From NCBI RefSeq assembly GCF_038502225.1, contig NC_091292.1, forward strand, positions 48,446,902 through 48,510,901: a stretch of DNA of 64,000 nucleotides. Reading direction: 5' to 3'. The position numbers were made by a program, and so were the translations under genes. Below, piece by piece: positions 44,687 to 55,218 of the stretch. Numbering within the stretch: position 1 is the first letter of the stretch; each line of letters opens with the position of its first letter. The DNA comes from Cherax quadricarinatus (Eukaryota; Arthropoda; Malacostraca; Decapoda; Parastacidae). The notes beneath the pieces are model-generated. The model had not been told where the DNA came from, made no database searches, and worked only from the letters and a program-made list of their open reading frames with translations.

Positions 44687-47600
44687 CTATTCATCACTTA
44701 ACATTAATTTAATTTTCTCACTCGCCACCACTGCTGCTTGTCTTTTCTGAACAGCTTTAGTCTGTGTGGTTTCTGGAGAATCACTAATTTTGTTTTCAAC
44801 ACTGTGTAATTCTAACGGCACTAGTTTATTTATTGTCCGCTTATTCACTACACCTTTGCTCAAAACATCAACTGTCCTGATGATTCCATTTGCATCAGGA
44901 TATATGGTCACAATTTTTCCAAGTGGCCATTGGGACCTCGGACCATCATTGTCAATAATCACTATGTCACCAGGTCTTAAGGACTTATGATTTTCAGGAA
45001 CACCAGCTCCATAGAAGTGTTCTCTCAATGAGGTGAGATAGTCTTCTCGCCAAATTTTCTCCCAACGTTCAATCACTTTATTAAGGTGTTTGAATTTACG
45101 TCTGAGTTGCTCAGGTTCGAAATAAGTAGGATCCTCTATGATTTCTTTATCATTCATGGGAGGAACAGGTTCGAGCCTTCTGCCATGGAGTAAATGAGAT
45201 GGACTTAACACTTCTAAATTGTCCAGATCATCGGTAACATAAGTTAGAGGTCTGTTGTTGACTCTATTTTCTATTTCAGTCACAACTGTACGGAATTCTT
45301 CTAAGTCGATTCTCTGACGATGAAGAGTCTTCCTTAAACAACGTTTTACAATGCCGATCATTCTTTCATAAAATCCGCCGTGCCATGGAGATTTAGGAGG
45401 AATGTATCTCCAACGACAACTGCGTTGATTCAGCATCTGTTGTACTTCTGGTTGATCAAAGATCTTGCTTATATAAGCAGCACCAGCAACAAAGTTCGTT
45501 GCATTATCTGAAATCATCAGTCTGGGACATGCCCTTCTGGCTGCAAACCTTCTGAATAATTTGATAAAGGTTTCAGCAGACATGTCAGTGGCTACTTCTA
45601 GATGTACTGCTCTAGTTGTAGCACAAGTGAACAAACAGATGTACACCTTGATGGGAACTTTGTCAACTGTTTTGGTTAAAATTATTGGTCCAGTGTAATC
45701 TACACCTGTCACCTCAAATGGAGTGACATGACAAACTCTTTCAGAGGGATATGGAGGTGGACCTGGATACTGACATACTCGCATATCGTAGTGACGACAA
45801 GTAATACAGTCCTTTATTTGTTTTTTCACACTTTGTCGACCTTGAGGTATCCAGTAGGATTGTCGTATATGACAAAGTGTGTCAGCTACCCCACCATGTA
45901 ACACGTTACTGTGGGCGTTTTGCACAATCAGTTTTGTTAGCCAATGATTCTTGGGGATCAATATTGGATGTATGGCTTCTTTAGGTAGTGAAGAATTATG
46001 AATTCTTCCTCGACATCTTATAATCTTTTCTGAGTCGAGATAAAGTCCTAAAGAATTAATCATAACAGGTTTCTTTGGGGATTTATCTTGTGTTTCTAGA
46101 AATTTATATTCTGTAGAGAAAACATCTTTCTGTATTAGTTTCACCCAGTATTTAATGGGTTCAAGACATTCATAATCAGGTTTTATTCCTTTAATGAATT
46201 TAAAGACAAGAGCTGTAACTCTTAAGAGTTTACCCAAAGATGAGTATTTAGATCCATCAATGACTATTTCTGTTGTGTCTGCAGTATTTACACAACTTAT
46301 TTCTGCTGTGTTCAAGCAGACTGTTTCTTCTGGCATAATGTGAGCTTTTTGCTGAGGCCAGTTATTTTCATTAGAGAGCCAGTTCGGTCCGTGGAGCCAT
46401 AATTTATTATCCACAAATTTCTTGAGTGGGACACCACGTGACAACATGTCAGCTGGATTCTCTTGGGTAGAGACGTGGAGAAAGAGATAATCTCTCTGCA
46501 TCTCTTTTATTTCTGCTACTCTGTTCTGTACATAGACCAACTTACTCTTATTATTTCTTAACCACTGGAGAACTGCTTCATTATCACTCCAGATCACGGT
46601 TTTTTCAATAGTGAGATGATCAAGTACTTTGTTGAGATAGACAGCTAATTTTGTACCTACATAGAGTGCTGTCAGTTCCAATTGTGGTACTGTTCTGACC
46701 TTCAAGGGTGCTACCCTGGCCTTTGAAGTAATTAGTGTACTTCCTTCAGCATTACTCATGTAAGCTACAGCGCCATAACCTCTGGTTGACGCATCACAGA
46801 ACACATGTAATGTGTACTTGTTTCCCTCTTGACCTATTTGTCTGGGAAATTTAATTTGATGAAGTTGTTTAAACTCCTTGGATATTTCATCCCATGCTTG
46901 ACTCATTTCTAGAGGCAAGTTCTCATCCCATCCAATTTTGAGCTTCCATGCATCTTGCATAAGCATTTTACCTTTTATGGTAATTGGTGAGACGAGTCCT
47001 AGAGGATCAAAACATTGTGATACCTCTGACAGTAAACTACGTTTAGTGAGTGTACTGCATGATTTATTGTTTATCTTTTTGAGACTCAAAGTATCTTCCT
47101 GTGTGTTCCAATTAAGTCCCAGCATATTGTTGCAATCAGGAATTTCAGTTTCAGGGAAATCTTCTTTGATAAGTTCCCTTAATTGCTTTGAATTTGTATT
47201 CCACATCCTTAGAGGCATATTTGCTTCTTTCATCTCCTTGTTAGCTTCTCTGTATAAGGATTTCAAATCCTCCTCTTTATTCACAGTACCTTGAAGATTG
47301 TCCACATAGAAACTTTTCTTTAAGACTTCTTTGAAGGGACTTTCAGATTTCTTCAAATGTGTATTTAGAGTAGCTTCTAGTAAGAATGGAGAGGATGTTG
47401 CACCAAATAATACTGATTTGAAACGATAAGTTTTCACAGGACTTTGAGGATCATGTGGATTTTCAGGCCACAAGAATCGAGTATAATCTCTATCTATTTC
47501 TTGTAGTCCTACTCTTAAGAAAGCTTTGGAAATATCAGCCGTGTAGGCATATGGGTTTGTGCGAAATTTCATAAGCACGTCTCCAAGCTTCTCAGTTAGT

Positions 47601-49603
47601 GAGGGTCCGGTCATCAGACAGTCATTAAGACTTGCTACATCTTTATTTGCACGTGCGCTGCAATTATATACAACACGTAGTGGAGTGGTTTCAGAATCTT
47701 TTCTGACTCCATGGTGCGGGAGATAATGAGCGTCTGTCTTCAACTTATCTTCGACTATTTCCTCAATGAATTTATTGTCCAACTGTTCTTGTATGATATT
47801 ATCATAGACAGTCAGTAGCTCTGGATTCTTCCTGAGCTCATGTATTTGTGCTTTCATCTGTCCGAAAGCCATGCGATAATTGCTAGGCAGATGTGGTGGA
47901 TTTAATTTCCATGGTAACCTAACCCAATACTGTCCATCTTTATATTTGACAGTGTCCAAATATTGGTTATAAGTCTGAGACTCTTGTGGGCTTGGTTTAT
48001 TTACATCAATACCTATCGCATCTAAATCCCACAACTTATCAACTGGTTCATTCATTTCTTCCAGTAATGATAATTTTTGCTGTGGTACATGATCAGCGGT
48101 TATTCTCGTAACTAGTACATTTTCCACTGAATCAATATCAGCTTCTTTCCCACTTTGAGAGGGAATGGGACCACATATCATGTGGCCTCCTGCTGTTTTC
48201 AGCAAGTGAACATCATGTTTACTTACTATATTTTGCACAAAACAGTGATAATAATCACTTCCAATGATTAAATCAATTGGACTAATTGTGTCCGTCTGTA
48301 TGTCAGGACAGGCTAACTTGACCTTAGCTGCTTTCAGTGCTGCAACTGTTTCTTTTAATCCCTGGATCTGCACAGACTTAGGCAAATCATCTACTACCAC
48401 AGCTTCTACTGTCTTTTTCCTGTTTCCTAGACCAACAGTGATTCTGGCTAGGTCATATGTCTGTTTACCAGAATTGTGGAAAAAACCAGCTATATCTAAC
48501 TGTATTTTGGCATAGGGTTGTTTATTCAGTTTCTGCAACACTGATCTTCTTATGAAGGACCTTTGTGAGCCTTGATCAAATAGTGTTAGCACATTGGTTT
48601 TGTGTAATTTATTAGATAACTCAACTCGAGCTATCGGGAGAGCAGTTGCTTTAAACTTATCTCTCACATTTAATGCTGTTGCTTGTTGACTTCCTGATTC
48701 TGTGGAAGTCTGCTGCTGTTCAGCAAAAGTATTTGGGCATAATGCTGTATGATGCATACCCTTGCATTTAAAACACTTCTTCAGTGAGCATTTTCCTCCC
48801 TTGTGTTCACCTAAACACTTGATGCATCTTTTCAGCTGATGAACACGTTGTTTACGTGCCTCCATTGATGTGTATTGACTACAATACTGTGCCCAATGTG
48901 TTCCATCACAAAGTACACATTTTGGAGTACGTTTATGTGTGACAGTTTGTTTACTGTCTGTTGTATTCACAGCTTGATAAATGCCTATATGGGATTTCCC
49001 ATTATGTGGTTTAGTGGGAGTAGGTATACTCTTTTTATACTGAGTTGAAGGTTTATTATCCACGGGATTTGTGGATTTTTTCAGTTCATAGGGTTCTCCC
49101 TTCACAAGACATTTAAGGTAATTGAACTTAGCAATCTCATCTATGTCAGTTCGTGAATTTACTATGGATTGAAAACCACTAATGAATTCTTCATAATTAT
49201 GACCTTGGAAAATAGGTAATGACAATGTAGGTAAGCTTGGTAATGGGACACTTGTTGTTACAGGTGTAACAGGTGTTTGACCACTAGTTACAGTAGGTCT
49301 CTGTGACAGAGTTTTACGGCAGATAGCCTGTACTCCTGTCCACCTTAATTGTTGATTACTAAAAGTATCCAAAACATTTTTAATTTCATCCTCAGATGGA
49401 TCTGATTCAAGAAATTTATTTTCATAATGTGTATAGTCTGAATTAATTATTTCCATGTGTTGTGTAAATAATTCAAACTTGACCTCAAGATCATCAAAAT
49501 CTATGTTTGTATCTTGAGTTAATCCTATACAGACTGAAATTAGATTTTCTAATTGTGTAATCTTAGTCTGTAAAGACTGAAACTGAGTTTTCAAACAAGC
49601 CAT
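44687..49603 (-). CDS. gag-pol: BEL/Pao Gag-Pol polyprotein
   Basis: A single open 1638-residue frame. Gag region with an N-terminal coiled coil (about 1-60) and a shortened capsid part, then Cys/His knuckles at about 229-290 (CVLCDGTHWAQYC, CIKCLGEHKGGKC, CFKCKGMHHTALC). Aspartic protease at about residue 343 (LFDQGSQRSF). RT with YTADISKAF, FGATSSPF and YVDN. RNase H-like region (LHVFCDAS; VIWSDNEAVLQW). Integrase zinc finger (HGGV..H..CITC) and core (VTGVDYTGP, MISDNATNF, SPWHGGFYERM). A DUF5641-like tail (LRPGDIVII). No stop or frameshift is visible. Two oddities: the capsid region jumps from GEPYELKKS to a Pro/Lys/Thr-rich spacer, suggesting an in-frame deletion, and the RT box is YVDN. 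Confidence 0.94.
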   Translation of the reverse strand: MACLKTQFQSLQTKITQLENLISVCIGLTQDTNIDFDDLEVKFELFTQHMEIINSDYTHYENKFLESDPSEDEIKNVLDTFSNQQLRWTGVQAICRKTLSQRPTVTSGQTPVTPVTTSVPLPSLPTLSLPIFQGHNYEEFISGFQSIVNSRTDIDEIAKFNYLKCLVKGEPYELKKSTNPVDNKPSTQYKKSIPTPTKPHNGKSHIGIYQAVNTTDSKQTVTHKRTPKCVLCDGTHWAQYCSQYTSMEARKQRVHQLKRCIKCLGEHKGGKCSLKKCFKCKGMHHTALCPNTFAEQQQTSTESGSQQATALNVRDKFKATALPIARVELSNKLHKTNVLTLFDQGSQRSFIRRSVLQKLNKQPYAKIQLDIAGFFHNSGKQTYDLARITVGLGNRKKTVEAVVVDDLPKSVQIQGLKETVAALKAAKVKLACPDIQTDTISPIDLIIGSDYYHCFVQNIVSKHDVHLLKTAGGHMICGPIPSQSGKEADIDSVENVLVTRITADHVPQQKLSLLEEMNEPVDKLWDLDAIGIDVNKPSPQESQTYNQYLDTVKYKDGQYWVRLPWKLNPPHLPSNYRMAFGQMKAQIHELRKNPELLTVYDNIIQEQLDNKFIEEIVEDKLKTDAHYLPHHGVRKDSETTPLRVVYNCSARANKDVASLNDCLMTGPSLTEKLGDVLMKFRTNPYAYTADISKAFLRVGLQEIDRDYTRFLWPENPHDPQSPVKTYRFKSVLFGATSSPFLLEATLNTHLKKSESPFKEVLKKSFYVDNLQGTVNKEEDLKSLYREANKEMKEANMPLRMWNTNSKQLRELIKEDFPETEIPDCNNMLGLNWNTQEDTLSLKKINNKSCSTLTKRSLLSEVSQCFDPLGLVSPITIKGKMLMQDAWKLKIGWDENLPLEMSQAWDEISKEFKQLHQIKFPRQIGQEGNKYTLHVFCDASTRGYGAVAYMSNAEGSTLITSKARVAPLKVRTVPQLELTALYVGTKLAVYLNKVLDHLTIEKTVIWSDNEAVLQWLRNNKSKLVYVQNRVAEIKEMQRDYLFLHVSTQENPADMLSRGVPLKKFVDNKLWLHGPNWLSNENNWPQQKAHIMPEETVCLNTAEISCVNTADTTEIVIDGSKYSSLGKLLRVTALVFKFIKGIKPDYECLEPIKYWVKLIQKDVFSTEYKFLETQDKSPKKPVMINSLGLYLDSEKIIRCRGRIHNSSLPKEAIHPILIPKNHWLTKLIVQNAHSNVLHGGVADTLCHIRQSYWIPQGRQSVKKQIKDCITCRHYDMRVCQYPGPPPYPSERVCHVTPFEVTGVDYTGPIILTKTVDKVPIKVYICLFTCATTRAVHLEVATDMSAETFIKLFRRFAARRACPRLMISDNATNFVAGAAYISKIFDQPEVQQMLNQRSCRWRYIPPKSPWHGGFYERMIGIVKRCLRKTLHRQRIDLEEFRTVVTEIENRVNNRPLTYVTDDLDNLEVLSPSHLLHGRRLEPVPPMNDKEIIEDPTYFEPEQLRRKFKHLNKVIERWEKIWREDYLTSLREHFYGAGVPENHKSLRPGDIVIIDNDGPRSQWPLGKIVTIYPDANGIIRTVDVLSKGVVNKRTINKLVPLELHSVENKISDSPETTQTKAVQKRQAAVVASEKIKLMLSDE

Positions 49604-50391
49604 TTTAATGGTATACTGAAAATTCTAGCACCACACTTAGAGTGTTTAAAAAACACTGTACTGCTATAAACAGCTGAGTTTTTGTTATGCTTAAGTCAGC
49701 AATAATCGAGTCAGACACTACTGACCCACTAAGCTTAACCTCAGGGTCAATGACCATGAAGGGTACAGAGTACATGTGGCTGGTGTTTATGGCTTGAGTT
49801 TGCTGTGTCAGCCTGACAACGATGATTAATCGTAAATAACGATATTATACACTTCATTCACTATACACTATAAATGTCACTGTATAACTGTAAATCACAC
49901 GTGAATATTACTTACACATATATAAATGTCACTGTTAATATATATTTGAAAGCTTACACTTTATATATAAGTTCCTTTAATATAACAGGTAGATCTATAA
50001 GAAACAAACTTTAACACAATCTTGTCTCTTAATTTCTGTCTATAAACATTATAAACACTATGTGTATATACACTCAGACAAACTGAACATCAGTTGGTTG
50101 TTGTTGTCTTAGTCAGCATTTTTCGAGATTGGAGCAGTGGATGCAGGATGTGGGTGCCAGATCCCGTTTTCTGTTGGGTGTCCGCACCAGCTCCCGTTTT
50201 CTTTGGGTGAACGCTGGGTGAGCGCCCGTTTTCTTTTGGCTGCCCATTCTCTGTGATTGAGTCTGGAGGGACTCATTTATACTGATTTATATTGTAAAAC
50301 ACTAGTTTTACAGCTTTTTTCGAAGGACCTTGGCTCATAGGTTATTTGTACACTGTAGTACAACATATTTGGACCACAGTGTGGCCTTTAT
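49604..50391 (-). other. BEL leader between primer binding site and gag-pol
   Basis: About 790 bases without a long ORF. A short triplicated CCCGTTTTCT motif occurs at 50165-50233. Confidence 0.6.
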
Positions 50392-50409
50392 CCGGTTCGA
50401 GCACGACCA
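50392..50409 (-). promoter_or_regulatory. BEL primer binding site
   Basis: On the minus strand the sequence after the LTR end (CTCAACA) and three bases is TGGTCGTGCTCGAACCGG. Its complement reads CCGGTTCGAGCACGACCA, a typical tRNA 3' end with T-loop GGTTCGA and CCA. I cannot name the tRNA with confidence. Confidence 0.88.
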
Positions 50410-50412
50410 AAT

Positions 50413-51369
50413 TGTTGAGAAATGGCCTTACCAGCTAAGATATAATTTATAACTAAATATAGGGAACACTTAGCTGATAAATGACAGCAAATCGTCTACA
50501 CAGCCGCCCCTGCAGACGAGGTCTTGAATTGTTGAAACCATCACAACGGGCTGTCAAGAGATACAATTTGTAAGTATAAATTACCCTAGGGGGTGTTATG
50601 TCAGCATATTTCATTCACTGATGGCTGACAAACTTACTTGTGTGGACTCAAAAGTCTGCATCTTACTGCCGACTATAGGTTGATTACAAACTCCTTGTGA
50701 CTCAAGAACTGCGCAGTCCCCCGTACTACAAGAAATTCGTAACCTACCTTGCTCTTGTAGCGTGAGCTATGGTGTTCTTCACACCTTCGACAGATATCGG
50801 TGACTTGATAGAAGCTGAAGTGTCCTTGGATGTCCACGTCTTCCATAGTCTAGGAATACGCACACTGGTACACTATGTTCCACAAGATTTGTCTTTATTG
50901 TTCACAATCTTATCACTAAAGAAGCTGATCACACTTCTCTTAAGTGTTTATTGTTTTATGAGACACTTTGTTCACACTAACGCACAGATCAGTGTTCTTT
51001 GTTGGTTATCCTGGTGTCAGTGTCACTCTCAGTAGAGTCAAAAGTAATCTGAAGTCGCCACACCGCCCCAAGCCGTCACTGCCCTAGCACAAAGGAAAAG
51101 CTGACATAGTACCTTTGCTTCCTTGCCACTTCCTCCATAAGGCAAAGCAGAATGTTTAAATCTTGCTGTCTTAAGCATAGACAACAATGTCCACTATCTT
51201 TACTATGGTAATAAAGTGGGAGCAGGATTTTCCTTAATTGTCCTGCTAAGTAAGAGATGTACTGCCTCTTATAAAAATACACATTGCAACACCGCTGCAA
51301 GGAGCAGAGGTCACTTGACTACGTGGCATAGCATCTGTGATCAATTACTCACTCTAGCCATAAACAAGA
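50413..51369 (-). mobile_element. BEL/Pao 5' LTR, truncated at its U3 end
   Basis: Starts TGTTGAGAAATGG beside the primer binding site and follows the LTR family to TAAACAAGA at 51369. There it leaves the family and enters LINE RT sequence, losing the terminal ~180 bases (the GGGCTGAAGGG-rich part). That part is the upstream end of the promoter LTR, so transcription may be impaired. Confidence 0.88.
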
Positions 51370-51371
51370 TT

Positions 51372-51545
51372 ATATGGATTGATGAAGGAAAGAAACCTAA
51401 GGAATGGTTGAGAGTAATCATAGTTCCTTTGTATAGGGGAGAAGGTGACAAGCGATAATGTAAGAAATATAGGGAAATAAGTCTGTTGAGTATAATATGT
51501 AAAGTGCGTAGAATAATTGTTATCGGCAAAGATAAGAGTTAAACA
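51372..51545 (+). pseudogene. LINE reverse transcriptase fragment
   Basis: One frame reads WIDEGKKPKEWLRVIIVPLY then GEGDKR, a stop, and KKYREISLLSIICKV. This is the WxxxxxPxxWxxxxIxPxxKGKGD..YRGISLLS block at the start of many LINE RTs. It is neither LINE-A nor I-like. It begins where the BEL LTR is cut off. Confidence 0.65.
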
Positions 51546-51879
51546 GAAAATAGAACAGCAGGGGAATAAAGAAGATTAACCATTGAACTGTGTGTCTGGC
51601 GACCAGGAAGTGTATGACGCTCCATATGTCTGTTTCCTGCCATCAGAGTTGCTGATTATCACTATTTAGGTGTCAGGTAATTTATCTGGGTTGTCAGGCA
51701 TCCCCAGTCAGGAGTGAGAAAAATCGCTCTGGTGGGTCAGCACAAGGAAGGAAGAGTGAGAGTTGCTTCAGTCGGATATACTCACAGTAGATGACTGGAA
51801 AGTGCGGAGTCATGTGACAGTGACGAACATAATGCTAATGTATAATGTAAACATGTGGTACGTTGCACTTCCAGTAGTC
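51546..51879. other. Unassigned sequence before the minisatellite
   Basis: No gene or repeat that I can support. Confidence 0.5.
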
Positions 51880-54800
51880 CAGACACCACCTGCAGCACGG
51901 ACACTACCTGCAGCACGGACACTATCTGCAGCACGGACACTACTAGCAGCACGGACACTACTAGCAGCACGGACACTACTAGCAGCACGGATTCTACCTG
52001 CAGCACGGACACTACCTGCAGAACGGACACTACCTGCAGAACGGACACTACCTGCAGAACGGACACTACCTGCAGCACGGACACTACCTGCAGAACGGAC
52101 ACTACCTGCAGAACGGACACTATCTGCAGCACGGACACTACTTTCAGCACGGACACTACCTTCAGCACGGACACTACTAGCAGCACGGACACTACTAGCA
52201 GCACGGACACTACTAGCAGCACGGACACTATCTGCAGCACGGACACTACCTGCAGCACGGATTCTACCTGCAGCACGGACACTACCTGCAGAACGGACAC
52301 TACCTTCAGCACGGACACTACCTGCAGCACGGACGCTACTAGCAGCACGGACACTACTTTCAGCACGGACACTACCTTCAGCACGGACACTACCTGCAGA
52401 ACGGACACTACCTGCAGAACGGACACTACTTGCAGCTCGGACACTACCTTCAGCACGGACACTACTTGCAGCACGGACACTACCTTCAGCACGGGCACTA
52501 CCTGCAGCACGAACACTACTTGCAGCACGGACACTACCTACAGCACGGACAGTACCTTCAGCACGAACACTACCTGCAGCACGAACACTACCTGCAGCAC
52601 GGACACTACCTGCAGCACGGACACTACCTGCAGCACGGACACTACTTGCAGCACGGACACTACTTGCAGCACGGACACTACTTCAGCACGGACACTACCT
52701 TCAGAACGGACACTACCTGCAGCACGGACACTACCTGCAGCACGGACACTACCTGCAGCACGGACACTACCTGCAGCACGGACACTACCTTCAGCACGGA
52801 CACTACCTGCAGTACGGACACTACTTGCAGCACGGGCACTACCTTCAGCACGGACACTAACTGCAGCACGGACACTACTTGCAGCACGGACACTACCTTC
52901 AGCACGGACACTACCTTCAGCACGGACACTACTTGCAGCATGGACACTACCTTCAGCACGGACACTACCTGCAGCACGGACACTACTTGCAGCACGGACA
53001 CTACTACTTGCAGCACGGACACTACCTTCAGCGCAGACACTACCTTCAGCACGGACACTACCTGCAGCACGGACACTACCTTCAGCACGGACTACCTTCA
53101 GCACGGACACTACCTACAGCACGGACACTACCTGCAGCACGGACTCTACCTTCAGTACGGACACTACCTACAGCACGGACACTACCTACAGCACGGACAC
53201 TACCTTCAGCACAGACACTACCTGCGGCACGGACTCTACCTTCAATACGGACACTACCTGCAGCACGGACACTACCTTCAGCACGGACACTACTTGCAAC
53301 ACGGACACTACTTTCAGCACGGGCACTACCTTCAGCACGGAAACTACCTGCAGCACGGACACTACCTGCAGCACGGACACTACCTGCAGCACGGACACTA
53401 CCTGCAGTACGGACACTACCTGCAGCACGGACACTACCTTCAGCACGGACATTACCTTCAGCACGGACACTACTTGCAGCACGGACACTACCTGCAGCAC
53501 GGACACTACCTGCAGCACGGACACTACCTGCAGCACGGACTTCTGGACACTACTTCACCACGGACACTACCTTCAGTACGGACACTACCTTCAGCAAGGA
53601 CACTACCTGCAGCACGGACACTACCTGCAGCACGGACACTACCTTCAGCACGGACACAACCTGCAGCACGGACACAGCACGGACACTACCTTCAGCACGA
53701 ACACTACCTGCAGCACGGACACTACCTGCAGCACGGACACTACCTGCAGCACGGGCACTACCTTCAGCACGGACACTACCTGCAGCACGGACACTACTTG
53801 CAGCACGGACACTACCTTCAGCATGGACACTACCTTCAGCTCGGACACTACCTTCAGCACAGACACTACCTGCAGCACGGACTCTACCTTCAGTACGGAC
53901 ACTACCTGCAGCATGGACACTACTTACAGCACGGACTACTTACGGACACTACCTCAGCACGGACACTACCTGCAGCACGGACACTACCTACAGCACGGAT
54001 TCTACCTGCAGCACGGACACTACCTGCAGCACGGACACTACTTGCAGCACGGACACTACCTTCAGCACGGACACTACCTGCAGCACGGACACTACCTGCA
54101 GCACGGACACTACCTGCAGCACGGACACTACCTGCAGCACGGACACTACTTGCAGCACGGACACTACCTTCAGCACGGACACTACCTGCAGCACGGACAC
54201 TACCTTCAGCACGGACACTACCTGCAGCACGGACACTACCTTCAGCACGGACACTACCTGCAGCACAGACACTACCTTCAGCACGGACACTACCTGCAGC
54301 ACGGACACTACCTGCAGCACTTCAGCACGGACACTACCTGCAGCACTGACACTACCTGCAGCACGGACACTACCTGCAGCACGGACACTACTTGCAGCAC
54401 GGACACTACCTTCAGCACGGACACTACCTGCAGCACGGACACTACCTGCAGCACGGATTCTACCTGCAGCACGGACACTACCTGCAGAACGGACACTACC
54501 TGCAGAACGGACACTACCTGCAGAACGGACACTACTTGCAGCACGGACACTACCTGCAGCACGGACACTACCTTCAGCACGGACACTACCTTCAGCACGG
54601 ACACTACCTGCAGCACGGATTCTACCTGCAGCACGGACACTACCTGCATCACGGACTCTACCTGCAGCACGGACACTACCTTCAGCACGGACACTACTTG
54701 CAGCACGGACACTACCTTCAGCACGGACACTACCTTCAGCACGGACACTACCTGCAGCACGGACACTACCTTCAGCACGGACACTACCTGCAGCACGGAC

Positions 54801-55218
54801 ACTACCTGCAGCACGGACACTACCTTCAGTACGGACACTACCTGCAGCACGGACACTACCTGCAGCACGGACACTACCTGCAGCACGGACACTACCTGCA
54901 GCACGGACTCTACCTGCAGCACGGACACTACTTGCAGCACGGACACTACCTGCAGCACGGACACTACCTGCAGCATGGACTCTACCTGCAGCGCGGACAC
55001 TACATTCAGCACGGACACTACCTGCAGCACGGACACTACCTGCAGCACGGACACTACCTGCAGCACGGACACTACGTTCAGCACGGACACTACCTTCAGC
55101 ACGGACACTACCTGCATCACGGACACTACCAGCACGGACACTACAGGACACTACCTGCAGCACGGACTACTACCTACGTTCAGCACGGACACTACCTGCA
55201 GCAAGGACACTACACTGC
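51880..55218. repeat. 18-bp minisatellite, about 185 units
   Basis: About 3.3 kb of GGACACTACCTGCAGCAC and close variants (CTTCAG, CTAGCAG, CTTGCAG, CAGAAC, GGATTCTAC). Since 18 is a multiple of 3 and the unit has no stop, every + frame and two of the minus frames stay open for hundreds of codons (TLPAAR, STDTTC, QHGHYL patterns). Single-base and short indels near 52680, 53090, 53540, 53665, 53935, 54318 and 55140 shift the frame, so no one protein is maintained. Many units carry a PstI site. Confidence 0.97.
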
